The notes: generated by a model not told the origin, from the sequence alone. Positions 31,876-44,831 are shown, counted from the first letter of the stretch. The stretch: 62,264 nucleotides of DNA from Clostridiales bacterium (GCA_020859945.1 JAJBVG010000063.1:1-62264), one strand, 5' to 3'. Numbers and translations: made by a program.

Positions 31876-33072
31876 ATGAAGAAAAAACTGATCGCTCTGC
31901 TCCTGGCGCTGGCCATGGTGCTGAGCCTTGCCGCCTGCGGCGGGTCCAGCTCCAGCTCTACGACCACAACGGACAGTGACTCATCCACGACCGCGTCCGA
32001 TGACAGCGAAACCACGACTACTCAAACCGATATCAAGATCGGCGTCTCCATCTGGAGCTCCACCGACGTGCTCGGCTCCCTGAGCGCCGACATCATCCAG
32101 ACCGCCGCCGACGCCCTGGGCGTGGAAGTGGTCTTTGTGGACCAGGGTCACGTTTCTGAGCAGGTCACCGCCTCCGTCGAAACCCTCTGCGCCGCCGGCT
32201 GTGACGCCATCATCATCTGCAACTCCGCCGACTCCGAGATGACCTCCGCCATCAACACCTGCAACGAGTACGGCACCTATCTGGTGCAGTTCTACCGCAT
32301 CATCAGCGAAGAGAACAGCCCCGAGGTCTATGAGACCGCTGTCAACTCCCAGTATTATGTTGGCGCTGTCCATGAGGACGAGTACGGCAACGGCTACACC
32401 CTGATGAACCTGCTGCTGGAGAACGGCGACCGGAACATCTGCTTGGAAGGCTGGACCGTGGGCGACGCGACCTTCCAGCAGCGCTGGGCTGGCTATCAGG
32501 CCGCTCTGGAGGATTGGAACGAGGCCAACCCCGACGACCAGGCGACCATGACCGAGCCTGTCTATGCCAACACCTCCTCTGAGGAAGGCGCTCAGGTCAC
32601 CACCAGCTTCATCAACACCTATCCTGATATGGACGCTCTGATCGTGGCCGGCGGCGGCGGCGATCCCCTGGTCGGCTCCATCGGCGCCATTGAGAACCTG
32701 GGTCTGACCGGCACCATCGACGTGGTCTCCACCGACTTCCTGGAGGACTTGGGCGACCAGTTGGAGAGCGGCGGCATGTTCGCTGAGTCCGGCGGCCACT
32801 TCTGCGACCCGCTGTATGCCTTCCTGATGGCTTATCAGGCTTGCACCGGCGACCTGACCGTCAGTGCTGGCGAGTTCGGCTATGAGATCGAGTTCCCCTA
32901 TGTGTACGTCTCCTCCGCTGAGGACTATGCTAACTACGAGACCTACTTCGTCAATGACTCTCCTTACACCACCGATGAGATCCTGGAGCTGGCCACCTAT
33001 GATTTCGACGCTCTGAAGGAAGCTGCCACCAGCCTGTCCATCGAGGACGTTATGGAGCGCCACGCCAGCTGA
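31876..33072 (+). CDS. Sugar-type ABC transporter substrate-binding lipoprotein
   Basis: Extracytoplasmic receptor of the RbsB (Peripla_BP_4) type, 398 residues. Signal peptide MKKKLIALLLALAMVLSLAAC with lipidated Cys21, Ser/Thr-rich linker to about residue 52, then two alpha/beta lobes (IKIGVSIWSSTDVLGSLSADI; GCDAIIICNSADSEMTSAI). AAGGAGG lies 9 nt before the ATG. Heads an operon with two permeases and one double ATPase. Ligand not predictable; the family takes pentoses, inositol, galactose or autoinducer-2. Confidence 0.93.
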   Translation: MKKKLIALLLALAMVLSLAACGGSSSSSTTTTDSDSSTTASDDSETTTTQTDIKIGVSIWSSTDVLGSLSADIIQTAADALGVEVVFVDQGHVSEQVTASVETLCAAGCDAIIICNSADSEMTSAINTCNEYGTYLVQFYRIISEENSPEVYETAVNSQYYVGAVHEDEYGNGYTLMNLLLENGDRNICLEGWTVGDATFQQRWAGYQAALEDWNEANPDDQATMTEPVYANTSSEEGAQVTTSFINTYPDMDALIVAGGGGDPLVGSIGAIENLGLTGTIDVVSTDFLEDLGDQLESGGMFAESGGHFCDPLYAFLMAYQACTGDLTVSAGEFGYEIEFPYVYVSSAEDYANYETYFVNDSPYTTDEILELATYDFDALKEAATSLSIEDVMERHAS

Positions 33073-33212
33073 GTTTCGTAAACACACCAACCGCACGAGA
33101 AATCGAGTAATCTTTTACCGCTCGTATATGCAGGGGGAAAGGGACATCTCGCATGTCCCTTTCTCCATACCAGCCCCAGCCGGGCAGAGACATATACGCA
33201 GAAAGGAGAACT

Positions 33213-34163
33213 ATGAAAGAAAAATTTGACAGATTTAAGACATCACAGTGGTACGGCCTGGTTTTGCTGGCTCTGCTGCTGCTGGTGTTCTGGGGGTTCT
33301 TCAAGATTCTGCGGCCCGCCACCTTCGGCACGCCCCAGAAGCTGATCCTCTACGCACAGACCGCCATCATTTACGCGGTGGGCGGCTGCGGCCTTTACTT
33401 CATCGTCTCGATGGGTCTGTTTGACTTCTCCATCGGCGCGAACATCGTGCTGTCCGCCGTCATCGCGGTGTCGGCCAGCCAGTACCTCGGCTACGCGGGC
33501 CTGATTTTGGCCCCCATTATCAGCGGCACCCTGATGGGCGTTGTCAACGGCATCGTCTATGTCAAGCTGCGCATCCCGTCCATGATCGTCACCACCGGTC
33601 TGGCGCTCATCTATGAGAGCCTGAGCGTGTTCGCCGCTGGTGGCTCGGAGAAGATTTTGGACAGCTCCTTGCGGGCCTTCGGCTCCTACCCCTATAACCT
33701 GATCGTCGCCGTCATTGCCTACCTGCTGTGCGCGGGTCTGCTGAAATACACCAAGGTCGGCACCTACAGCAACGCCATCGGCAGCAACGAGTTCGTGGCC
33801 AAGAACATGGGCGTGGACGTGAACAAGTACAAGGTCATCTCCTTTACCCTGTGCGGTATGTTCGCGGGCATCATGGCCCTGCTGACCATCAGCTACGGCA
33901 CCTCCATGACCTCCGCCTCCAACATGAGCTCCATGAGCCGGAACTTCACCCCCCTGATGGGCGCTTTCTTCGGCGTGGCCTTCAAGAAGTACGGCCATCC
34001 CGTGGTCGCCGTGGTGGTGGGCCAGATGGTGGTCTCCCTGCTGTTCAACGGCTTCGTGGTGCTGGGCGCACCGACCACGGTGCAGAACATCGTTACCGGC
34101 CTGACCCTCCTGGTCATCGTCACCATGACGACCAAGGCGGTCAAGGGCGCGGTCGTCAAGTAA
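33213..34163 (+). CDS. ABC transporter permease, RbsC family (subunit 1)
   Basis: 316 residues with about 9-10 membrane helices. Start at ATG 33213 (MKEKFDRFKTSQWYG) with AAAGGAG upstream; a longer frame start is rejected. GLFDFSIGANIVLSAV is the equivalent of the conserved GGIDLSVG helix of RbsC-type permeases, and IGSNEFVAKNMGVDVNKYK is the EAA-like ATPase-contact loop. Confidence 0.92.
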   Translation: MKEKFDRFKTSQWYGLVLLALLLLVFWGFFKILRPATFGTPQKLILYAQTAIIYAVGGCGLYFIVSMGLFDFSIGANIVLSAVIAVSASQYLGYAGLILAPIISGTLMGVVNGIVYVKLRIPSMIVTTGLALIYESLSVFAAGGSEKILDSSLRAFGSYPYNLIVAVIAYLLCAGLLKYTKVGTYSNAIGSNEFVAKNMGVDVNKYKVISFTLCGMFAGIMALLTISYGTSMTSASNMSSMSRNFTPLMGAFFGVAFKKYGHPVVAVVVGQMVVSLLFNGFVVLGAPTTVQNIVTGLTLLVIVTMTTKAVKGAVVK

Positions 34164-34176
34164 AGGGGTGAGAAGA

Positions 34177-35667
34177 ATGGGAGAACTGTTATTAAAAGCC
34201 GAAAATATCGACAAGTCCTTCGGTCTCACCCACGCGGTCAAAAACGTGTCGCTGGAGTTCAACAAGGGAGAAATCCACGCGCTGATCGGTGAAAACGGCT
34301 CCGGCAAGTCCACCTTCACCAATATGCTCTGCGGCATCTACACCATGGACGGCGGTACCTTCACCCTGGACGGGGAGGAGGTCCACCCCAAGAACCAGGT
34401 GGACGCCAACCACCACGGTATCGCTATCATCGTGCAGGAGCTGGGAACCCTGTCCGGCCTGACGGTGGCGGAGAACATCTTCCTGGGCAACGAGGACCAG
34501 TTCATCAAGTTCGGCATCAAAAACACCGCCGCCATGAACAAAAAGGCCCAGGAACTGCTGAATGAGTATGGGTTCAGCCGCATTTCGGCCACAGCCGTCA
34601 TCGACAACTACAACTTCGAGGACCGCAAGCTCATCGAGATCGTCAAGGCCACCTACTTCCACCCGAAGATCGTGGTCGTGGACGAGACCACCACCGCCCT
34701 GAACCAGAGCGGCCGTGACGAGCTGTTCAAGCACATGCTCCGCATCCGGGACGAGGGCAACTGCGTCATCTTCATTTCCCACGACCTGGGCGAGGTGCTG
34801 CATTATTCCGACCGCATCTCCATCCTCCGCGACGGCGACTACATCGCCACCGTCAACGCCGACGACGTGGACGAGGACGAACTGAAGCGCCTGATGGTGG
34901 GCCGTGAGCTGGGCGACCGCTACTATCGTACCGATTACGGCGAGAAGATCTCCGATGAAGTGGTGCTCTCCCTGAAGGACGTTTCCGTTCCCGGCGAACT
35001 GGACCACGTCAACCTGGAACTGCACAAGGGCGAGATCCTGGGCATCGGCGGCCTGAGCGACTGCGGTATGCACGAGCTGGGCAAGGCGGCCTTCGGCGCG
35101 TCCTATGACCGCACCGGCACCGTTACCCTGGGCGACGGCACCCCCATCAATGACATCAACACCGCCATCAACCACAGCATGGCCTACGCCTCCAAGGACC
35201 GCGACAACGAGTCCCTGGTCATCAACGACACCATCCAGGACAACATCACCCTCCCCTCCATGCGGGACATGGGGTTCCTGCTCTCCGGCAAGAAGATGAA
35301 GGAGTTCGCCAACAAGTACGCCAAGATGATGAGCGTCAAGATGGTCAACGTGGACCAGTTCGTCTCCAATCTGTCCGGTGGTAACAAGCAGAAGGTGGTA
35401 CTGGCCCGGTGGATCGGCAAGGGGTCAGACATCCTGATTCTGGACAGCCCCACCCGCGGCATCGACGTGATGGTGAAGGCGGACATCTACGACCTGATGG
35501 ACCGCATGAGAAAAGAAGGGAAGGCAGTGCTGATGATCTCCGAAGAGATCATGGAGCTGCTGGGCATGAGCGACCGCATCGTGATCATGCGCGACGGAAA
35601 GGTCAGCGGCGAATTTACCAGAAGCCCGGACCTGTCTGAAGAGTCCCTGATCGACAAGATGGTTTAA
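34177..35667 (+). CDS. ABC transporter ATP-binding protein, RbsA-like (two ATPase domains)
   Basis: 496 residues from ATG 34177 (AAGGGG 8 nt upstream; a GTG three codons earlier is less well placed). Domain 1 has Walker A GENGSGKST (38-46) and Walker B VVVDETTTAL, but the usual LSGGQ is replaced by YNFEDRKLIEIVKA. Domain 2 lacks a Walker A Lys but has a clean LSGGNKQKVVLAR near residue 399 and LDSPTRGID, where Ser424 takes the place of the catalytic Glu. One complete composite ATP site (Walker A of domain 1 with the signature of domain 2) remains. Energises the two permeases. Confidence 0.92.
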   Translation: MGELLLKAENIDKSFGLTHAVKNVSLEFNKGEIHALIGENGSGKSTFTNMLCGIYTMDGGTFTLDGEEVHPKNQVDANHHGIAIIVQELGTLSGLTVAENIFLGNEDQFIKFGIKNTAAMNKKAQELLNEYGFSRISATAVIDNYNFEDRKLIEIVKATYFHPKIVVVDETTTALNQSGRDELFKHMLRIRDEGNCVIFISHDLGEVLHYSDRISILRDGDYIATVNADDVDEDELKRLMVGRELGDRYYRTDYGEKISDEVVLSLKDVSVPGELDHVNLELHKGEILGIGGLSDCGMHELGKAAFGASYDRTGTVTLGDGTPINDINTAINHSMAYASKDRDNESLVINDTIQDNITLPSMRDMGFLLSGKKMKEFANKYAKMMSVKMVNVDQFVSNLSGGNKQKVVLARWIGKGSDILILDSPTRGIDVMVKADIYDLMDRMRKEGKAVLMISEEIMELLGMSDRIVIMRDGKVSGEFTRSPDLSEESLIDKMV

Positions 35668-35679
35668 GGAGGCGGGGAC

Positions 35680-36612
35680 ATGAAAAACAAAATCAATCGT
35701 TCAACGATCCGGGAGATTCTTCCCGTAGCCGGGCTGATCTTCGTCATCGTCCTGTTTGCCATCCTGACAAAGGGGCAAATCGTCAACCCCACCAACCTGA
35801 AACTGTTGCTGAGCCAAACCTATATGCTGGCCATCGCCTGCATGGGCGTGTTCTTCGTCATGAGTATGGGCTGCCTGGACTTCTCCCAAGGCTCCCTGAT
35901 GGGCGTGACCTGTATCGTGGTCTGCTACCTGTCCAACATCAACCTGTTTCTGGCCATCATCGGCGGCATCGTCGCCGGCGGTCTGCTAGGCGCGGTCAAC
36001 GGCTACTTCCATGTGGTCCGTAAAATCCCGTCCTTCATCGTTACCAACTGTATGATGTACGCCCTGCGCGGCGTGGTGGCCTACCTGACCACCAAGTCCC
36101 CGGTGTACGCCGTCAGCACCATCTCCAACCTGAACACCATGCCCTTCATGTTGACCATCACTCTGGTGGTGTTGGCCATCGGATTCTTCTTCTACAAGTT
36201 CACCAGCCTGGGCTCCAACCTGAAAGCCATCGGTGCTGGCGAGAAGGCGGCCCGTTTCGCGGGCATCAAGGTCGAAAAGACCAAGTTCCTGGTCTATGTG
36301 GCGGCGGGTGCCATCACCGGTTTCGCGGCGTTCATCAACGCCATCAAGGTCGGCTCCGTCACCTCCACCGGCGGCAACCAGCTGGAGACCCAGATCCTCA
36401 TCGCGTTGGTGCTGGGCGGTATGCCCATCTCCGGTGGCGCAAAGTCCCGGTTCACCAACATCATCGTGGGCGTGCTGCTCTACAAGTTCCTGACCACCGG
36501 CCTGGTCATGCTGGGCTTCACCACCGCTATGCAGCAGCTGATTCAGGGCATTGTGTTCCTGATTGTGGTGTTCCTGTTCAGCGACCGTGAGTCCATCCAG
36601 GTCATCAAGTAA
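35680..36612 (+). CDS. ABC transporter permease, RbsC family (subunit 2)
   Basis: 310 residues, about ten helices. MSMGCLDFSQGSLMGV is the conserved RbsC-like substrate-pathway segment, GAGEKAARFAGIKVEKTKF is the cytoplasmic coupling loop, and ALVLGGMPISGGAKSRFTN is a typical C-terminal motif. GGAGGCGGGGAC precedes the ATG. With the first permease it forms a heterodimeric channel. Confidence 0.93.
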   Translation: MKNKINRSTIREILPVAGLIFVIVLFAILTKGQIVNPTNLKLLLSQTYMLAIACMGVFFVMSMGCLDFSQGSLMGVTCIVVCYLSNINLFLAIIGGIVAGGLLGAVNGYFHVVRKIPSFIVTNCMMYALRGVVAYLTTKSPVYAVSTISNLNTMPFMLTITLVVLAIGFFFYKFTSLGSNLKAIGAGEKAARFAGIKVEKTKFLVYVAAGAITGFAAFINAIKVGSVTSTGGNQLETQILIALVLGGMPISGGAKSRFTNIIVGVLLYKFLTTGLVMLGFTTAMQQLIQGIVFLIVVFLFSDRESIQVIK

Positions 36613-36650
36613 GCGCAAGTTATCCCTTTTTCGAGCTATACATCCTGGCA

Positions 36651-36680
36651 AACCCACCCGCTTTTGCGGGTGGGTTTTGT
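36651..36680 (+). terminator. Terminator of the RbsABC-like operon
   Basis: AACCCACCCGC / GCGGGTGGGTT with a TTTT loop, then TTGT. The rest of the gap up to 36871 holds only this and the nifJ terminator. Confidence 0.88.
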
Positions 36681-36802
36681 CGTTGCCTGATGAGGGCAAA
36701 TTCTCAGCCGAAAGTGAATACAAATAGGATAAACTGCCTTGAATTACACGAATGGTATCATGTACAGCAGCGCCTATCCTTTACAGTGGGAACGGACACA
36801 AC

Positions 36803-36834
36803 AGAAAACCCCCGGTGGGCAAGCCCACCGGGGG
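36803..36834 (-). terminator. Terminator of nifJ
   Basis: Minus strand: CCCCCGGTGGG / CCCACCGGGGG around a 4-nt loop, followed by TTTTCTG. Confidence 0.85.
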
Positions 36835-36871
36835 AAAGGGTTATTGCTTTACTGCCACAGGGCGCTGTCTC

Positions 36872-40390
<3,519 letters not shown>

Positions 40391-40458
40391 GATGTTTGTT
40401 TCCTCCTTGTACGAATTAGAATTCCTCAGCATTAGAGCAACCTTTTCTAACATCTCTT

Positions 40459-40487
40459 ATCATAACAGTTCTTGTGGCATTTGTAAA
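40459..40487 (-). promoter_or_regulatory. Promoter of nifJ
   Basis: Minus strand: TTTACA (40487-40482), 17-nt spacer, TATGAT (40464-40459). Confidence 0.75.
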
Positions 40488-40623
40488 TAAAAATTTGTGA
40501 AAAATCTCGTTTGTCATATGAAATTACCAAAGCAGGCAGGAGTTGACACCACATTTGGTCAGGATTCTGCCCTTTTTCTATAAGTTGTTTCTTGCTAACC
40601 AATCATTTTCTTCGCCGTCGGGA

Positions 40624-40652
40624 TTGCTTTTTGCCGGATAAAACGGTATGAT
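40624..40652 (+). promoter_or_regulatory. Promoter of the comM/yifB gene
   Basis: TTGCTT (40624-40629), 17-nt spacer, TATGAT (40647-40652), 41 nt before the start. Confidence 0.6.
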
Positions 40653-40693
40653 AAGGAAGGATAAGAGACGATTTTGCGTGAGGGGGTTGTCCG

Positions 40694-42208
40694 ATGTTTA
40701 CCGCTGTGCGTTCGCTGGGATTGTTTGGCGTGACCGGCTACGAGGTCCGGGTGGAGTGCGACATCTCCTCCGGTCTGCCCCGGTTCGACCTGGTGGGTCT
40801 GCCGGACAACGCCGTAAAGGAGGCCCGGGAGCGGGTCCGCTCCGCCATCCAGAACAGTGGGTTCCTCTTTGGCGCTCACCGCATCACGGTGAACCTGGCT
40901 CCCGCAGACCGCCGGAAGGAGGGCAGTCTCTACGACCTGCCCATCCTGGTGGGCGTGCTGGCCGCCAGCGGCCAACTCCCTGCCCCGACGGAGGAAATGG
41001 CCTTTTTGGGGGAAGTCTCCCTCTCCGGGGACATCCGCCCGGTGCGGGGGGTGCTGCCCATGACCATCGCCGCCCGGGAGATGGGGGTTCACAGCTTGTT
41101 CGTCCCCGCGGACAACGCGCCGGAGGCCACCCTCGCCGGTGGGCTGAACGTCTACCCGGTGGAGAACCTGCGCCAGCTGGCGGACCACCTCTTCCAACGA
41201 AAGTTAATTGCCCCGGCCAGCCCCTGGGAGCCGGAGGCGGAGGATGTGCCTCTGCCGGACTTCGCGGACGTGAAGGGCCAGGAACCGGTGAAGCGGGCGC
41301 TGGAGATCGCCGCCGCCGGAGGCCATCACCTGCTGATGGTTGGGTCCCCCGGCTCCGGCAAGAGTATGCTGGCCCACCGTTTTCCTTCCATCCTGCCGGA
41401 CATGAGCCGGGAGGAGGCGCTGGAGGCCACCCAGCTGTGGTCGGTCTGCGGCCTGCTGGACAACAAGCACCCCCTGCTGACCAGCCGCCCCTTCCGTGCG
41501 CCCCACCACACCATTTCCAGCTACGCCCTGGCCGGAGGCGGCGTCTATCCCCGGCCCGGCGAAATTTCCCTGGCTCACCACGGCGTCCTCTTCCTGGACG
41601 AGCTGCCGGAGTTCCAGCCCGCCGCCCTGGAGGTGCTGCGCCAGCCCCTGGAGGATGGGGAGGTGCAGATCTCACGGGTCTCCGGCTCCGTGACCTACCC
41701 CAGTCAGTTCCAGATGATCTGCGCCATGAACCCCTGCAAGTGCGGCTGGTACGGCCACCCCTCCGGGCGCTGCACCTGCTCCCCCAAGAGCGTGGCCCAG
41801 TACCTGAGCCACCTGTCCGGCCCCCTGCTGGACCGCATTGATTTAAAGGTGGACGTGCCCTCCCTGGAGTTCGACGAGCTGAGCCGCCGGTCCCCTGGTG
41901 AACCCTCCGCCGCCATCCGGGAGCGGGTCAACGCCGCCCGGCAGCGCCAGCGCCAGCGCTTTGGCCCGGACGGGCCACGCTGCAACGCCCAGATGGGTCA
42001 GGCGGAGCTGCGGGAATACTGCCGCCTGGACGAGGCGTGTACCGCCCTGATGAAGCAGGCTTACGAAAAGCTGGCCCTGACCGCCCGCAGCTATGACCGC
42101 ATTTTGCGGGTGGCCCGGACAGTGGCGGACCGGGCGGGGGCCGAACAGCTGGAGGTTTCCCACCTGGCGGAGGCACTCCAATATCGGACCACTGCATATC
42201 TCCGCTGA
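40694..42208 (+). CDS. comM: YifB/ComM family Mg-chelatase-like AAA+ ATPase
   Basis: Hexameric helicase-like ATPase of the ComM type, which in transformable bacteria promotes branch migration during DNA uptake. 504 residues: N-terminal Lon-like S5 domain (GLPRFDLVGLPDNAVKEARERVRSAI), AAA core with Walker A GSPGSGKS at about 217-224, Walker B VLFLDELPEF, sensor region AMNPCKCGWYGHPSGRC with the zinc-like cysteines CTC, LLDRIDLKVDVP, and the C-terminal Mg_chelatase_C domain (ARSYDRILRVARTVAD). GAGGGGG upstream. Monocistronic. Confidence 0.95.
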   Translation: MFTAVRSLGLFGVTGYEVRVECDISSGLPRFDLVGLPDNAVKEARERVRSAIQNSGFLFGAHRITVNLAPADRRKEGSLYDLPILVGVLAASGQLPAPTEEMAFLGEVSLSGDIRPVRGVLPMTIAAREMGVHSLFVPADNAPEATLAGGLNVYPVENLRQLADHLFQRKLIAPASPWEPEAEDVPLPDFADVKGQEPVKRALEIAAAGGHHLLMVGSPGSGKSMLAHRFPSILPDMSREEALEATQLWSVCGLLDNKHPLLTSRPFRAPHHTISSYALAGGGVYPRPGEISLAHHGVLFLDELPEFQPAALEVLRQPLEDGEVQISRVSGSVTYPSQFQMICAMNPCKCGWYGHPSGRCTCSPKSVAQYLSHLSGPLLDRIDLKVDVPSLEFDELSRRSPGEPSAAIRERVNAARQRQRQRFGPDGPRCNAQMGQAELREYCRLDEACTALMKQAYEKLALTARSYDRILRVARTVADRAGAEQLEVSHLAEALQYRTTAYLR

Positions 42209-42385
42209 AACTGCCGCTTTTTTCGTCTCTTTGCCCCTTGACTTTTCCCCGCCGCTCTGCCACAATGGATTTCCTGGAATGAGGGCTTTTTGTCCGATTC
42301 CTCCGGTGTTTCCCGGAAAATTTCCTGTTTTCTAAAGTGAATTTGACCAATCTGTAAAGTATCTGTGAATAATCTTTCGGTCCTG

Positions 42386-42415
42386 TTGACTTTTCCTATC
42401 CTGTGCCTGTATCCT
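42386..42415 (+). promoter_or_regulatory. Promoter of the MarR gene
   Basis: TTGACT (42386-42391), 18-nt spacer, TATCCT (42410-42415). Just downstream, TTAGTGAACTTAA (about 42450) is partly palindromic and could be an autoregulatory site. Confidence 0.55.
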
Positions 42416-42479
42416 AAGTTTATCTATCTTGTGTTTCATACGCAATCTTAGTGAACTTAAATAAGGAGTTGGATAGATT

Positions 42480-42920
42480 ATGCAGGCAGCAAATGAGGTT
42501 TTACACGCATATTTGCAGGTCAGCCGCCGCGTCTCCGAAGAGCTGCGGGGCCATTTTGGTAAACAGAACCTGACTTTTCCCCAGACTCTGGTGCTTACCC
42601 TGCTGGGCAGCGACGGACCCATGCCCATCAGCGCCCTGGCCAAGGCCACAGGCAGCGCAAACAGCACCATTTCCGGCGTCGTGGACCGGTTGGAGAACGC
42701 CGGCCTCTTGCGGCGGGTGCGCTCCGAACAGGACCGCCGGGTGATTTTTGTGGAGGTCACAGACAAGTACCGGGAGATCCAGGAGGATTCCCACAACTAT
42801 GCGCTCTCCCGCTTTTCCAAGTCGATGGACACCCTGAGCGAGGACGAGCTGCGCCAGGTCATCAACGGACTGAACCTGATGCAGCAGGCGTTCGAGCGCT
42901 CGAAAAAAGAAAACGACTGA
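42480..42920 (+). CDS. MarR family transcriptional regulator
   Basis: Dimeric winged-helix regulator, 146 residues. The recognition-helix region reads MPISALAKATGSANSTISGVVDRLENAGL and the wing RRVRSEQDRRVIFVEVT, the standard MarR layout (DRR motif). AAGGAG upstream at 11 nt. It precedes the anchored glycosidase-like protein by 57 nt with no visible terminator between, so the two may be cotranscribed. Confidence 0.93.
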   Translation: MQAANEVLHAYLQVSRRVSEELRGHFGKQNLTFPQTLVLTLLGSDGPMPISALAKATGSANSTISGVVDRLENAGLLRRVRSEQDRRVIFVEVTDKYREIQEDSHNYALSRFSKSMDTLSEDELRQVINGLNLMQQAFERSKKEND

Positions 42921-42977
42921 CGGATCGCGCTCCCTCTCCGGCGGAGCTGCGGTTCCCTGAGATGAGGCGATTTTTCC

Positions 42978-44525
42978 ATGATTTTTCGCAGAACGGATAA
43001 ATACGGCTACAGCCGCTACTACGGCGGCGGCGGTCCGGCCTTTATCATCAAGGTCATCGTGACCATTTTGGTGGTAGCGGCGCTGGTGCTGGGCGGTATC
43101 ACCCTGGCCCTCCAGCGGTACATGGTTTACACTGCCAACGGCGGCCACTTGGAACTGCCCTGGGCCAATTCCTCCAACGTTTCCGACGACGACGGCACCG
43201 GCGACAACAATGACGACAACACCGGCGGTGTCCTCGTCACCGAGGAGGAAGGCGACCAGTCCGCGGACGCCGCCGAGATCAGTGCGGATACCAGCGCCGG
43301 CCAGAACGCCGACGCCAGCGCTTCCACCCAGCCCACTGAGGAGGAGACCGAGCCTGTGGCCGAGGAGCCGGAGGCAGACGTCAGCAACGGCGCAGCGTCC
43401 AGCGCGGACGCCAGCGAAGCGGCGGACGAGGACACCACCGCCGCGGAGGAATCCGACACCGACGCCGATACCAGCGCGGAAAGCGGCCAGGACGAGGAGC
43501 AGGTAGGCTTCTTCCAGCGCATCTGGAACTTCTTTGCCAGCCTGTTTGCCGCCAAGGACAACAGCGGCGACGCCTCTCTGATGGATGAGGAAGGCTCTGC
43601 CTCGGACAGCTCCGCCAGCGCGGAGGCCGACAGCAGCGCTCAGGCCGACAGCGACACCTCCGGGGACAAGAGTACCCAGAGCGGGCAGACCGGTGAGAAC
43701 ACCACCCGTCCCGAGGCCCTGACCGGCGGCCTGCTGCTCCAGCACGTCTCCATCGGCGATGTGACCACCGGCTACGCGGAGGGCGACCTGAAAAACGTCA
43801 GCGCCAACGGCATCATGCTCTATCTGAAAGAGTCCAGCGGCGCGCTGAACTACGCCTCCAGTTTGGACCTCTCCGCTGTGTTCAACGCCTCTTGCAGCGA
43901 ATCCAAGAGTGCGACCATCGCGGACACCATCGCGGAGCTGAACGAGAGCGACTACTACACCCTGGCCTATGTGGACTGCTTCCAGGACAGCAGCGCCGGG
44001 GATTCGGCGGACTACCAGCTCTACGATACCAGCGGCGACGCCTGGTACGACGAGGAGGACTGCTCCTGGGCGGACCCCGCCAACGAGGACTTCCAGGACT
44101 ACATCGTCGGCATGGTGCAGGAGCTGGCGACAATGGGCTATGACGAGGTCGTGCTGAACAACGCGGCCTATCCCACCACCGGCGACACCGACTCCCTCAG
44201 CGCGGACTGCTACGACCCGGACACCTTCGAGGCCACCATCAGCGCTTTCTACGCGAAGCTGGCCGAGGCTGTGGAGGGGACCGACACCATCGTCTCCGTC
44301 ATCACCACCACCGACGCCATCACCGGCGGCGCGGACGCCGTCACCGGTCAGACCCTGGAGAATATGCTCCAGCTGGGTGGCCGACTGTGGGTGGAGGCCG
44401 ACGTGGACGACGCCGAGGCGCTGTCCCAGGCCCTGACCGACGCCGGGTATCCCGACAACGCCCTGGGGCTGCTGGTCAGCTCTCTGGACGGGGACGCGGC
44501 TTACTGCCAGATGAATCTGGACTGA
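42978..44525 (+). CDS. Membrane-anchored acidic protein with glycoside-hydrolase-like (DUF4015) domain
   Basis: 515 residues. A Tyr/Gly-rich cytoplasmic N-terminus (DKYGYSRYYGGGG), one membrane helix (about 22-48), then about 190 residues of Asp/Glu/Ser/Ala-rich low-complexity spacer interrupted by a short aromatic amphipathic piece (EEQVGFFQRIWNFFASLFAAKD). The C-terminal half, from about residue 250, looks like the TIM-barrel-like DUF4015 putative glycosyl hydrolase: WADPANEDFQDYIVGM at about 364 and MGYDEVVLNNAAYP. The latter has Asn where related proteins have Asp, so enzymatic activity is uncertain. Faces the cell exterior. Confidence 0.75.
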   Translation: MIFRRTDKYGYSRYYGGGGPAFIIKVIVTILVVAALVLGGITLALQRYMVYTANGGHLELPWANSSNVSDDDGTGDNNDDNTGGVLVTEEEGDQSADAAEISADTSAGQNADASASTQPTEEETEPVAEEPEADVSNGAASSADASEAADEDTTAAEESDTDADTSAESGQDEEQVGFFQRIWNFFASLFAAKDNSGDASLMDEEGSASDSSASAEADSSAQADSDTSGDKSTQSGQTGENTTRPEALTGGLLLQHVSIGDVTTGYAEGDLKNVSANGIMLYLKESSGALNYASSLDLSAVFNASCSESKSATIADTIAELNESDYYTLAYVDCFQDSSAGDSADYQLYDTSGDAWYDEEDCSWADPANEDFQDYIVGMVQELATMGYDEVVLNNAAYPTTGDTDSLSADCYDPDTFEATISAFYAKLAEAVEGTDTIVSVITTTDAITGGADAVTGQTLENMLQLGGRLWVEADVDDAEALSQALTDAGYPDNALGLLVSSLDGDAAYCQMNLD

Positions 44526-44545
44526 CAAACAGAACAAATAACCGC

Positions 44546-44583
44546 AAAGGCGGCGCTTCCTTCACGAAGCGCCGCCTTTTTGC
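44546..44583 (+). terminator. Terminator after the glycosidase-like gene
   Basis: AAAGGCGGCGCTTC / GAAGCGCCGCCTTT around 6 nt, followed by a T-run. Confidence 0.9.
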
Positions 44584-44652
44584 ATCAAAAATTTCATTTT
44601 TTCCATTGTTCGACTTTTTTTAAGATTCATTAGGTTTTATTTTCGCATTGTG

Positions 44653-44681
44653 TTGATTTTTAAAAGACATGGTGGTATACT
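44653..44681 (+). promoter_or_regulatory. Distal promoter candidate of the V-ATPase operon
   Basis: TTGATT (44653-44658), 17-nt spacer, TATACT (44676-44681). The gap 44584-44938 is AT-rich and holds no gene that I can support. Confidence 0.5.
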
Positions 44682-44801
44682 ACCCAATAGTAACCGCGGA
44701 TAACCTGTTCTCTTTTGCCATTTTGCCCATTGCGTTTGTCAATGGCTTTTTTTTGAACAGCACTTTTTTTGATAACGTGCCAAAAAGAACAAAAATTGTC
44801 C

Positions 44802-44831
44802 TTGTGCAAAGGGTACAAATTGAGGTACAAT
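44802..44831 (+). promoter_or_regulatory. Proximal promoter of the V-ATPase operon
   Basis: TTGTGC (44802-44807), 18-nt spacer, TACAAT (44826-44831), about 100 nt before the first gene. Confidence 0.55.

Noticed and set aside
31120-31879. Several short plus-strand frames in the gap before the RbsABC-like operon
   Set aside because: No ribosome binding sites at proper distance, odd composition, and they overlap the promoter and operator elements.
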